From the NCBI GenBank assembly GCA_947176965.1, contig CAMWSU010000007.1:1-59100 (forward strand): DNA of 59,100 nt, read 5' to 3'. Under the pieces are notes generated by a model. That model did no database searches, was not told the origin of the DNA, and was given only the letters and a program-made list of their open reading frames with translations. Each line of letters opens with the position of its first letter. The first letter of the stretch is position 1. The position numbers and the translations under genes are program-made. This document shows positions 16,649 through 24,401 of this stretch, piece after piece. The DNA is from an uncultured Lachnospiraceae bacterium. GTDB taxonomy: Bacteria > Bacillota > Clostridia > Lachnospirales > Lachnospiraceae.

Positions 16649-17836
16649 TCAAGGTTCGCCGTTGATCGCCTGATCGAGATCGGCGATAATATCGTCCGCG
16701 TGTTCCAATCCGATGGAGAGACGCAGAAAGCTGTCTGTGATGCCGAGCCGCTGACGGTTTTCTTCCGTCAGGGATTCGTGCGTCTGTGTCCGCGGGTAGG
16801 TGATGAGCGTTTCCGTTCCGCCGAGGCTTTCCGCAAACATGACAAGATCTACGCGGCGGAGTATTTTTTTCACAGTCTCAAACGAATCGACATTGATGGA
16901 GATCATCGCGCCGAAACCGGAGCATTGCTTTTTCATAATTTCATGGCCGGGGTGATCCTCAAAGCCGACATAGAAGATTTTCTTTACTTTTTCCTGTGCG
17001 CGGAGCCAGCGCGCAACCTTCATGGCATTTTCCGCGTGCCGCTCCATGCGGACGGGTAGCGTCTTGATGCCGCGCAGGAGAAGCCAGCTGTCCATCGGGG
17101 CAAGCTGGTTGCCGTGCGTCTTGATCTGACCGTGCATAAAGGTCGCAAGCTCATCGGAATTGACGACGACGATGCCGGCAAGCACGTCGTTGTGACCGCA
17201 GATAAATTTGGTCGCGCTGTGGACGACGATGTCTGCGCCGAGCGTGATCGGCTTCTGGAAATAGGGGGACATCAGCGTGTTGTCCACCACAAGGAGGCAG
17301 CCGTGCTCATGCGCCATGCGCGCGATCGCCGCAATATCCGCAACTTTCATCATCGGATTGGTCGGCGTCTCAAGATAGACCATTTTTGTATTCTCATGGA
17401 AGCTGTTCTCCAAAAGTGTCAGGTCACACATATCAATATAAGTAAAGGAAGCGCCATAGCGGGTGAAAATGTCATTTCCGATACGGAAAGTGCCGCCGTA
17501 AATGTCGTCGGATAAGAGCACCTCGTCACCGGGATTCAGCAGCGTAAACACCGCCATGTTTGCCGCCTGACCGCTTGTGAAAGCAAAGCCCTCCACGCCT
17601 TCCTCCAAAATTGCCATGGTCCGCTCCAGCTCTAATCTGGTCGGATTGGAAAGACGCGAGTAATCAAAGCCGGTCGAATCAAACAGCGCCCTGTGCCGGA
17701 AAGTCGAGGTTTGATAGATCGGCATGCTCACCGCACCGGAAAAAGGGTCATGTCCGAGCGCGCCGTGAACTGCCTTTGATTCAAAATGCAAGTCCTCTTT
17801 TCTGCTGTAATCGGTAAAATTGCTGAAATTCTTCAT
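16649..17836 (-). CDS. Trans-sulfuration PLP enzyme (cystathionine gamma-synthase/lyase family)
   Basis: 395 residues of the Cys/Met metabolism PLP family. PLP is bound by the lysine in HSATKFICGHND (K210). Also present are YSRLSNPTRLELE, FTSGQAAN, YLETPTNP and SLGGTETLITYP. The family includes cystathionine gamma-synthase, beta- and gamma-lyases and methionine gamma-lyase; sequence alone here does not separate these. The start follows GAAAGGA. It has its own promoter and terminator. Confidence 0.9.
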   Translation of the reverse strand: MKNFSNFTDYSRKEDLHFESKAVHGALGHDPFSGAVSMPIYQTSTFRHRALFDSTGFDYSRLSNPTRLELERTMAILEEGVEGFAFTSGQAANMAVFTLLNPGDEVLLSDDIYGGTFRIGNDIFTRYGASFTYIDMCDLTLLENSFHENTKMVYLETPTNPMMKVADIAAIARMAHEHGCLLVVDNTLMSPYFQKPITLGADIVVHSATKFICGHNDVLAGIVVVNSDELATFMHGQIKTHGNQLAPMDSWLLLRGIKTLPVRMERHAENAMKVARWLRAQEKVKKIFYVGFEDHPGHEIMKKQCSGFGAMISINVDSFETVKKILRRVDLVMFAESLGGTETLITYPRTQTHESLTEENRQRLGITDSFLRLSIGLEHADDIIADLDQAINGEP

Positions 17837-17901
17837 TGTACGATTCCTTTCAGAAATAGATTATGTTGGTTGTTCCGTCTGTCCGCGTTTTCTTTTCGCC
17901 T

Positions 17902-17930
17902 ATTATAGCATGGAAAAAGAGTGAGGGCAA
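17902..17930 (-). promoter_or_regulatory. Promoter of the trans-sulfuration gene
   Basis: On the minus strand TTGCCC (17930-17925), 17 bp, and TATAAT (17907-17902) with an upstream TG (extended -10). I saw no S-box or T-box structure in the short leader. Confidence 0.75.
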
Positions 17931-18028
17931 GTATAGGCGGCGGGAAGTTTTTGTGATAGACTATAGCCGAGTGAGGATTTGACCTTCTTAGTTGATCATG
18001 GATTATGATATGGAAAGGATTGAAAAAG

Positions 18029-19183
18029 ATGGAGAAACAACGGATGAGAAAGATTGTGCTGCTTATGTGCATCGGGGCGGCGCTGCTTGCGATGGCGCTC
18101 CATGTGGGAGAGATCGGGGGACTGCTCGGCAGAGTGTGGGGCATGATCCTGCCTGCCGTGATCGGAGCGGTCATGGCGTTTGTGTTAAATGTGCCGATGC
18201 GTGGATTTGAGGGGCTGCTTGGCAGATTAAACCGGAAAAAGCAACGGCTCTCGGAAAACAGGATTCGTTTTTTCAGCCTGTGGCTTACACTCATCAGCCT
18301 TTTGTTGGTGATCGTATTCGTGCTGAGCCTTGTCATACCGGAGATTGCCGCGTCCCTAAAAAGTTTATTCGCGGGCATTCAGGAGGCGATCCCGGATATC
18401 ATCGCGTATGCAAAAGAGCACATTGATTCCGAATGGCTGAAAGAGGAACTGCTGGAGCTGGATTCCCTGCAGGAGAAGCTTTCGGGCGAAAATATCACGA
18501 AGGTGATCGTGAGCATATCAAACGGCGCATATGATATTGCGGGAAGAGCCCTGTCAATCGCAACTTCCACGCTCGGAAGCATCATGTCGATCAGCATGAG
18601 TCTGATCGTTGCGATCTATATGCTGCTCGGAAAGAAAAAGCTTGGCATGCAGACAAGAAAGCTCCTTTATGCATATTTGAAGAAGGAGCATGCGGACAAG
18701 GTGTGTGACGTCGGCAGACTGACCAGCGCGACCTATGCGAAATTTCTGTCCGGCCAGTGCGTGGAAGCGTTCATTATCGCCATTCTATTGTTTATCGCGT
18801 TTACACTGTTCCGGCTGCCCTATGCGAGTCTGATCGGCGTGCTCGCGGCGGTGCTTTCGTTTATTCCGTACATCGGTTCCTGGGTTGCCTGTATCATTGG
18901 CGCACTGCTCATCTGCATCATCAGCCCGTGGAAGGCGGTCTTGTCCGTGGTTGTTTATCAGGTGGTGCAGTTCCTGGAGGGAAAGCTGATCTATCCGCGC
19001 GTTGTGGGGAGATCGGTCGGACTGCCGCCAATCTACACGCTGCTTGCGGCATTGCTCGGCGGGAATCTGTTCGGCATCGTCGGGATCATCTTTTTTATTC
19101 CGTTCGTGGCGGTCATCTATGCGCTCGTGAGAGATCATGCGGACAGCCGATTGGAGAAGAAAGATATGAAGATAGAGGAATAG
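18029..19183 (+). CDS. AI-2E family transporter
   Basis: 384 residues from ATG 18029, which has GGAAAGG upstream; the frame extends to 18005. About seven to eight membrane segments are visible, with a large extracytoplasmic loop near residues 110-150. The C-terminal family signature LIGVLAAVLSFIPYIGSWV and GRSVGLPPIYTLLAALLGG are clear. Members export small molecules such as AI-2 or act as Na+/H+ antiporters; the substrate is unknown here. Confidence 0.9.
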   Translation: MEKQRMRKIVLLMCIGAALLAMALHVGEIGGLLGRVWGMILPAVIGAVMAFVLNVPMRGFEGLLGRLNRKKQRLSENRIRFFSLWLTLISLLLVIVFVLSLVIPEIAASLKSLFAGIQEAIPDIIAYAKEHIDSEWLKEELLELDSLQEKLSGENITKVIVSISNGAYDIAGRALSIATSTLGSIMSISMSLIVAIYMLLGKKKLGMQTRKLLYAYLKKEHADKVCDVGRLTSATYAKFLSGQCVEAFIIAILLFIAFTLFRLPYASLIGVLAAVLSFIPYIGSWVACIIGALLICIISPWKAVLSVVVYQVVQFLEGKLIYPRVVGRSVGLPPIYTLLAALLGGNLFGIVGIIFFIPFVAVIYALVRDHADSRLEKKDMKIEE

Positions 19184-19200
19184 GCGCCGCCTATTCCTCT
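19174..19200 (+). terminator. Palindromic terminator
   Basis: AGAGGAATAGGCG / CGCCTATTCCTCT around a single central base, overlapping the stop codon of the transporter. The following T-tract is weak, so it may instead act as a 3' stabiliser. Confidence 0.6.
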
Positions 19201-19242
19201 GTTTATCTGCAGGAGATTCAAACCTCCCTTGAAAGCGTTGCG

Positions 19243-20088
19243 TTAGTGATCCTTTTCAGCGATCGGAGTCTGCAAGTCGGCAAGCTCCGTGCGGATTCCT
19301 TTGACCAGATCGTGGATCGTCATATCGGGTGTCTGCGAGATCAGATCTTCTGTGATCTCAATGATCTGTATCAGATCGAGAAAGCAATTTCCGTCTTTCC
19401 ATAATTTTTTCAGAATCTGGCATAAGAGCCGATACGAAATTTTCTCGGGGACAACGCCGGAAATGAGTGCCGGATATTCCGTGCCGAGATTTTCCGTGAT
19501 CAGGCGTACTAGGTCGCGATTTAGGATTTTATCATAATGCGCGGATACCGTGTCGTAAAGCGTTTCCACCATATGGGAAATGGTCTTATCGTCCGGCTGC
19601 GCGATGCACTCGCTGTAGAGAACGCGGCGGTAGGAGAGAATCTGAAATTCGTTGGGAGAGATCGAAGGCACGTCCCGCAGCCGTACAACGGGCATGAGAA
19701 TGCCGTGTCCGGCAAGGCGGAGTCGGCATTCGGAAATCTGCGTGGTATATTTTTGCTCCGTGTCTTCCAAAAACAGCGGCACGAGCGCAGATCCGAAGAT
19801 GAGCGAGAGCGGTTCCTGAGAAAAGCATAATTGTTTCATGACTTCCTGATTGATTTTCTGGCTGTGCGATGCGGGGTCCTCCTGAAGCTGCTGCGTGCCC
19901 AAAAGCGCGTCCGCACTGCAGTGAAGGATTTGGCAAAGCTGTTTTAAGAATGTGGCGTCCGGCAGGCTTTGCCCACGCTCCCATTTGGAAACGGCCTGCG
20001 GGGTGATACCGATCCTGTCCGCAAGCTCCTCCTGCGTCATATTTTGATTCTGTCTGTAAAAAGAAATCTGGCTGCCGAGTTGATTCAT
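19243..20088 (-). CDS. XRE family transcriptional regulator
   Basis: 281 residues. The N-terminal lambda-repressor-type HTH (about residues 7-62, MTQEELADRIGITPQAVSKWE) is followed by a roughly 200-residue helical domain with no recognised motif. The start follows AAAGGAGGA. It is convergent with the AI-2E transporter and divergent from the toxin/antitoxin-like pair at 20322. It could control that pair, but no operator was identified. Confidence 0.85.
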   Translation of the reverse strand: MNQLGSQISFYRQNQNMTQEELADRIGITPQAVSKWERGQSLPDATFLKQLCQILHCSADALLGTQQLQEDPASHSQKINQEVMKQLCFSQEPLSLIFGSALVPLFLEDTEQKYTTQISECRLRLAGHGILMPVVRLRDVPSISPNEFQILSYRRVLYSECIAQPDDKTISHMVETLYDTVSAHYDKILNRDLVRLITENLGTEYPALISGVVPEKISYRLLCQILKKLWKDGNCFLDLIQIIEITEDLISQTPDMTIHDLVKGIRTELADLQTPIAEKDH

Positions 20089-20272
20089 AAATGGAATCCT
20101 CCTTTACTTTGAAGTGTTACATTCGGTTTCATGTAAGGCGCCGGTCTTGACCGCAGATCGTGTTTTGCGCCCGCCTGTCTGATCTCAGTATAAAAGAATC
20201 ATTCCCGTTTGTAAAACAACGATTCGTTTGGGGGAGGCTCAACGGGGCGGAGTGGCATTTCGCTGTTTCACA

Positions 20273-20281
20273 TGTTATAAT
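20273..20281 (+). promoter_or_regulatory. Extended -10 promoter of the toxin gene
   Basis: TGTTATAAT, an extended -10 element, ends 40 nt before the toxin start. No convincing -35 lies at the right spacing, which suits a weak or activated promoter. Confidence 0.5.
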
Positions 20282-20321
20282 GGAATCATTCAAATGTAAT
20301 CTTGTAAATCAAGGAGGCGCG

Positions 20322-21065
20322 ATGAAAAACTCTGGGATTTTCAAAGAAACTGCGGCAAATGAGAATAAGAATCTACACAAAGACAGCGGCGGGGATATTT
20401 CACAATTTGGTGGAAGTCATATGATCTGCAAGAACGAAGCAGTAACGCTTTACCATGGTTCAAAATCCGGGATTCACGGTGCTATTGCACCTATAAGCCG
20501 GGAACGATGCGATTTCGGCAAAGGTTTTTACATGGGAACTGACCGGATCCAACCGCTTACTTTAATTTGTAACTATCCGAATGCCAGAATCTACACATTA
20601 AGCGTTGAACTGTCAGGTCTCAAAATCCTTGATGTGGAAATAGGATTAGAGTGGGCGCTGCTGATCGCATATCATCGTGGCAAAATGGAATCCGTGAAAA
20701 GTTCACCAATTTATCATTATTATGCGGATTTAAGTAAGGACTGTGATATGGTGATCGGCTATATTGCAAATGACAGAATGTTTGTCGTTCTGGATCGTTT
20801 TTTCAATGGAGAAATAACGGATCTTGCGCTTATTAACAGCCTTTCGGCATTAAAACTTGGTAAACAATATGTGGCTTTAACGGATAAGGCATGCAATCAA
20901 ATAAAAATTATTGATGAACAAGAACTTACTGAAGATAATCGGGGAAAACTAAAGCAAGAAAGCGAAGCAAATCGTTCTAAAGGTATTGCAATGGCAGATG
21001 AAATTTGTCGGAAATATCGGCGTGACGGTCAGTTCTTTGATGAAATATTAAAGGCAGGGTATTAA
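20322..21065 (+). CDS. DUF3990 protein, predicted ADP-ribosyltransferase-type toxin
   Basis: 247 residues from ATG 20322, chosen for AAGGAGGC at 20311-20318; the open frame begins at 20160. The DUF3990 features are VTLYHGSKSGI, the DFGKGFYMGTD motif and DMVIGYIANDRMF, a layout comparable to the H-Y-x active site of ADP-ribosyltransferases. DUF3990 genes are usually followed by a small gene that may be an antitoxin, as here, where the next ATG is 2 nt downstream. ADP-ribosylation and the toxin role are family inference, not shown by the sequence. Confidence 0.7.
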   Translation: MKNSGIFKETAANENKNLHKDSGGDISQFGGSHMICKNEAVTLYHGSKSGIHGAIAPISRERCDFGKGFYMGTDRIQPLTLICNYPNARIYTLSVELSGLKILDVEIGLEWALLIAYHRGKMESVKSSPIYHYYADLSKDCDMVIGYIANDRMFVVLDRFFNGEITDLALINSLSALKLGKQYVALTDKACNQIKIIDEQELTEDNRGKLKQESEANRSKGIAMADEICRKYRRDGQFFDEILKAGY

Positions 21066-21066
21066 A

Positions 21067-21951
21067 ATGGAAAATCTTACACTTGAAAAACGTCAGCTCT
21101 GTGATATACAGGGGCGACTATTTGAACTTGCGTTGAAAAACGGATATGATTGTCCGGCGTTTATAGAAGCCTTCATGAATAGTAATGCCGCCGCTGCTCT
21201 TGATGATGTCTACGATCGACTACAATGGGCTGGTGAGGAATATATTCTTGAAGAACTAAACGATGAGGTGTGCGGTCTAAAAAAAGCAGGCACGACTTAC
21301 ACAGAGGAAGTAATGTATTGGGCAGGGTATACCTATCGCTATTGGCATTACTACAAAAATGAAAGCAGCCGTGAAATATATCAAGCCGCTGATGCGAAAA
21401 CGATGAATGAATGTTGGCTTGGATTTCATACGTTTGATGTTGAGATGGCGATTGATGATTTGAAAGAAATTGATAAGCAAAAAAGAAACAATATGAAATT
21501 AGTACAATTTCAAGAAAAATTCAGACAGGCATTTATTGATTTTAATACAGACTGGATTGTTTCTAATTTTGGTTTTCTAGAGGAACATGATAAGGAAACA
21601 TTTGAAAAGATTGATGAAGAACTAAATAACGGAGCCATGATTTTCTTTGCGGTTGAAGATGACATTCCATTAGCCTGTTGTATGTCCATGCCGATGAAAG
21701 ATGATACATGGGAAATCTGCAAATTGGGTTCAAATAAGAATGTACCCCATAAAGGAGCGGGGGATTTGGTTTTTAAAGCATCAATGGAATGGGCAAAGGA
21801 GCATGGAGCAAAGCGCTTGTTTATAATTTCAAATAGTAAATTAAAACCTGCACTGCATATTTATGAGAAAAATGGATTTAAAGAAATAAAGCTTGATGAT
21901 TATGAGTATGTGCGTGGTGATATAGCTTTCGAGTATTTTTTAGAAGAATGA
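21067..21951 (+). CDS. Antitoxin-like domain fused to GNAT acetyltransferase
   Basis: 294 residues. Residues 1-140 match the type of protein that accompanies DUF3990 genes (LTLEKRQLCDIQGRLFELAL, YTEEVMYWAGYTYRYWHYY). Residues 143-294 form a GNAT domain with FFAVEDDIPLACCMSM, the acetyl-CoA region around PHKGAGDLVFKA and ALHIYEKNGFKEI. An internal ATG at 21493 could start the GNAT part alone but has only a poor ribosome binding site. Overlapping context suggests co-translation with the DUF3990 gene. The fusion is unusual; a sequence-level join of two genes is the alternative. Confidence 0.7.
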   Translation: MENLTLEKRQLCDIQGRLFELALKNGYDCPAFIEAFMNSNAAAALDDVYDRLQWAGEEYILEELNDEVCGLKKAGTTYTEEVMYWAGYTYRYWHYYKNESSREIYQAADAKTMNECWLGFHTFDVEMAIDDLKEIDKQKRNNMKLVQFQEKFRQAFIDFNTDWIVSNFGFLEEHDKETFEKIDEELNNGAMIFFAVEDDIPLACCMSMPMKDDTWEICKLGSNKNVPHKGAGDLVFKASMEWAKEHGAKRLFIISNSKLKPALHIYEKNGFKEIKLDDYEYVRGDIAFEYFLEE

Positions 21952-22155
21952 AAAATTCCAGTTTTTTGTGGTGAATAAGAACCGAACTGCGTAATAAATG
22001 GTGAATTGATCATGTCCGCTCAATATAAATAATTTGACATATAAAAGGGTAACAGGACAAATGTGTCTAATTCAAAAATACCGTATTATCTCACTTTATG
22101 TCGTGTAGACCGAAGGACTTTTCGTATAAACTGTCAATGAAAGGGGGTATCACAC

Positions 22156-22830
22156 GTGGATCAAAAAAAGATAGGCCTATTCTTAAAAGAGCTGCGCAAA
22201 GAAAAAAATATCACGCAGGAAGTGTTAGCTGAAAAGTTGAACATTTCCAATAGAACCGTATCTAGATGGGAAACAGGAAACAATCTGCCGGATATCAGTC
22301 TGTTGGTTGAGCTATCTGAGTTTTATCACGTTAGTATATCTGAGATTGTTGACGGAGAAAGGAAAAGTGAGAAAATGAATGAGGAAACAAAAGACACTGC
22401 AGTAAAAATGGCGGAATACAGTAAAAATGAGGTAAAGACAGAGAAAAAGAAAGTGATCAGTTCCCTTCTTATGGCCTTTGGCGTATTTATCATGATTTCT
22501 GCATTTGCAATATTTCCGAATGACAGTAGCTGGGGAAGTATTTATTCCGTTATAGGTGGAATGATTCTGGTTATTGGATTTTACTTTAAGATGAAAGCTG
22601 CTGTGTTAAAGAAAAGTTATCGAATTTTGAGTGTTGTTGGATGTATCTTCCTATTATTCGGAATCTTTACGATTTCAGATTATTTAGCAGTTTCACAATA
22701 TCATCAAGTACCCCGATTCAGCTATGAAAAAATCTATAGCGAAGACCAGGTGGAACATAGAACTTTGTTTTATACCGTCATTCAAAAATATCCGGGGACG
22801 GAAAATGAAAGTGTAGAATTTGTAAAGTAG
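22156..22830 (+). CDS. XRE regulator with membrane domain
   Basis: 224 residues starting at GTG 22156 behind AAAGGGGG. The HTH spans residues 5-60 (NITQEVLAEKLNISNRTVSRWE). A charged linker (75-97) leads to three hydrophobic segments (about 98-120, 125-143, 152-175) and a short extracytoplasmic tail. Membrane-tethered XRE proteins of this kind are common in Clostridia; the signal is unknown. Confidence 0.85.
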   Translation: MDQKKIGLFLKELRKEKNITQEVLAEKLNISNRTVSRWETGNNLPDISLLVELSEFYHVSISEIVDGERKSEKMNEETKDTAVKMAEYSKNEVKTEKKKVISSLLMAFGVFIMISAFAIFPNDSSWGSIYSVIGGMILVIGFYFKMKAAVLKKSYRILSVVGCIFLLFGIFTISDYLAVSQYHQVPRFSYEKIYSEDQVEHRTLFYTVIQKYPGTENESVEFVK

Positions 22831-22836
22831 ATTTAG

Positions 22837-22911
22837 TAGGTAGTTGCGAAACACAATGAATGATATTTTGCACAGGCGCACAACCTTAATCATGCGTTTC
22901 GCAATTACCTA
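22837..22911. repeat. Short copy of the palindromic repeat
   Basis: The terminal arms TAGGTAGTTGCGAAACAC (22837-22854) and GCGTTTCGCAATTACCTA (22894-22911) are reverse complements at 16 of 18 positions. The core TTGCGAAAC and an internal ATATTTTGC are shared with the longer palindrome at 911-1112, indicating one interspersed family. Confidence 0.7.
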
Positions 22912-22926
22912 GGGTAGGTTTATAAC

Positions 22927-22975
22927 AAAAAGGAACGGACTTGAAAGGAAACCTTCAAAGTCCGTTCCTTTTTTG
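22927..22975. terminator. Bidirectional terminator before the hyp operon end
   Basis: AAAAAGGAACGGACTT / AAGTCCGTTCCTTTTTT with a 15-base centre. Suitable T-tracts lie on both strands, so it ends the minus-strand DUF5692 transcript. Confidence 0.88.
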
Positions 22976-22995
22976 CGGCTTTTGGCAATTCGTTT

Positions 22996-24033
22996 TTATT
23001 CCGCCCTGCTCATAGCCTTCTGGAAATCTTTCTGATCCGCAAAAATCTCGTTGGTATACGGATTCTTCTTCTGTGCCTTTGCACGCTTCAAAATCACGGC
23101 AAACACGGCGATGTTCACGACAATGGAAATCACGGAGATGATTCCCTGCGCCGTAGGATTGGCTGTCGTAGGCATGGTATCTCCGAAAGCGGCAGCCGCT
23201 CCGCCTGCTCCGTATACGGAGGATACGGTTGTAAAGCGGCTTGCATCCTGAAAGAGCGGGAATACCTGTGCAAACATGCACCAAAGCGTCAGCGTATGGG
23301 CACGGTTCTGGATCCAGCCGCCCTTGTTCCAAAGCGCATTGGCAACGGTCGGTGCAAGCAGAAGCGCAAAACCGCAGTACCATGCATGGGTAGGCAGGTT
23401 CAGATAGGTGTACTGGAAGTTCCAGATATCATATGCCAAAATAAATTGCCAGGTCATATCCGGCCAAAGCATATCCTTTTTATCCTTGGAGGAGTAGATG
23501 CTCCACCAGCCGGTCATACAAAAGATATTGATCAGACCTGCGATACCGTTTAAGATGTTCCACCAGCCGCCGTAGAGCCACACGCCCTCGGAGGATTTCC
23601 ACCAGCCGCCCGTAACGGATCCGGCTCTGATCACGGATTCAAAATCAGATACAACCGCGATCAGGATGTTGATCGCAACGATCACAAAAGGGAATACCTT
23701 GAAAGCATGGGATTTCCCCAGCTTGCCCCAGTGATATTTGATGACCATGAAACCGATACAGCCTGTCAGCGCCGCGTAAAGCTTGGCATAATGGAACCAA
23801 CTGTTCATGTGTACATAAGTCTGGTTTTTTAACGCCCATTCAGCGCCCATTGCGGCTCCGACATAAATGGCGATAAAATAAACCGTGAGTGCAGCGGGAA
23901 GTGCAAAAAAGCATGCCATTCCGCCGATTTTGGTACGTCTGGCAACTTCGTTCATGAGAATCAGTCCGGCAAAAACAAGAACCCATCCCAAAAGCTGCCA
24001 TAGTGTTCTTCCGTCATAGATTTGAAAAATCAT
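22996..24033 (-). CDS. DUF5692-type polytopic membrane protein
   Basis: 345 residues with about nine to ten hydrophobic segments and many tryptophans (GGWWKSSEGVWLYGGWWN). It resembles proteins labelled DUF5692; no function is known to me. It is the last gene of a four-gene operon with hypB, a large Fe-S flavoprotein and hypA, so a link to a nickel- or redox-dependent process is suggested by context only. The start follows an AGAGGGTGGG region. Confidence 0.7.
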   Translation of the reverse strand: MIFQIYDGRTLWQLLGWVLVFAGLILMNEVARRTKIGGMACFFALPAALTVYFIAIYVGAAMGAEWALKNQTYVHMNSWFHYAKLYAALTGCIGFMVIKYHWGKLGKSHAFKVFPFVIVAINILIAVVSDFESVIRAGSVTGGWWKSSEGVWLYGGWWNILNGIAGLINIFCMTGWWSIYSSKDKKDMLWPDMTWQFILAYDIWNFQYTYLNLPTHAWYCGFALLLAPTVANALWNKGGWIQNRAHTLTLWCMFAQVFPLFQDASRFTTVSSVYGAGGAAAAFGDTMPTTANPTAQGIISVISIVVNIAVFAVILKRAKAQKKNPYTNEIFADQKDFQKAMSRAE

Positions 24034-24053
24034 AGTCCCACCCTCTTTTTCTT

Positions 24054-24398
24054 TTAGTATATTTCTATTTCTTTTATGTTAAATTCGTTCCCCTGTAAAA
24101 GCCATGTATCCGGACTTTTGCAGTGAGGACAAATTTTACCATACTCCACAGTCGGATAGGTTTGCCCACAGCCCTCACAATAAGTAACGGCGGGAAGCGT
24201 TTCCACGATAAGCTCCGCGTCCGCGAACAGATCCCGTTTCCCGGCGGCCCATTTCCAGCAGTTCTGCAGATAGGATTCTATGACCGTAGACACTTCCCCC
24301 AGCTCCAGAACCACTTTGGAAATACCTGTCGCCTCGTTTTCATGTGCAACCTTTTCCATACTGTCCATAATATGAAATACGACACCTAATTCATGCAT
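24054..24398 (-). CDS. hypA: Hydrogenase/nickel maturation protein HypA
   Basis: 114 residues. The invariant MHEL N-terminus (His2 binds nickel) and a C-terminal zinc finger with two Cys pairs (CEGC and CPHC) are present. HypA delivers nickel together with HypB. The gene overlaps the preceding operon context closely: its ATG lies 3 nt after the stop of the flavoprotein. No hydrogenase or urease gene is in the window. Confidence 0.93.
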   Translation of the reverse strand: MHELGVVFHIMDSMEKVAHENEATGISKVVLELGEVSTVIESYLQNCWKWAAGKRDLFADAELIVETLPAVTYCEGCGQTYPTVEYGKICPHCKSPDTWLLQGNEFNIKEIEIY

Positions 24399-24401
24399 AG
24401 C

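Noticed and set aside
22955-23383. 142-codon minus-strand frame at the end of the DUF5692 gene
   Set aside because: Overlaps the DUF5692 gene in another frame and the terminator; a shadow.
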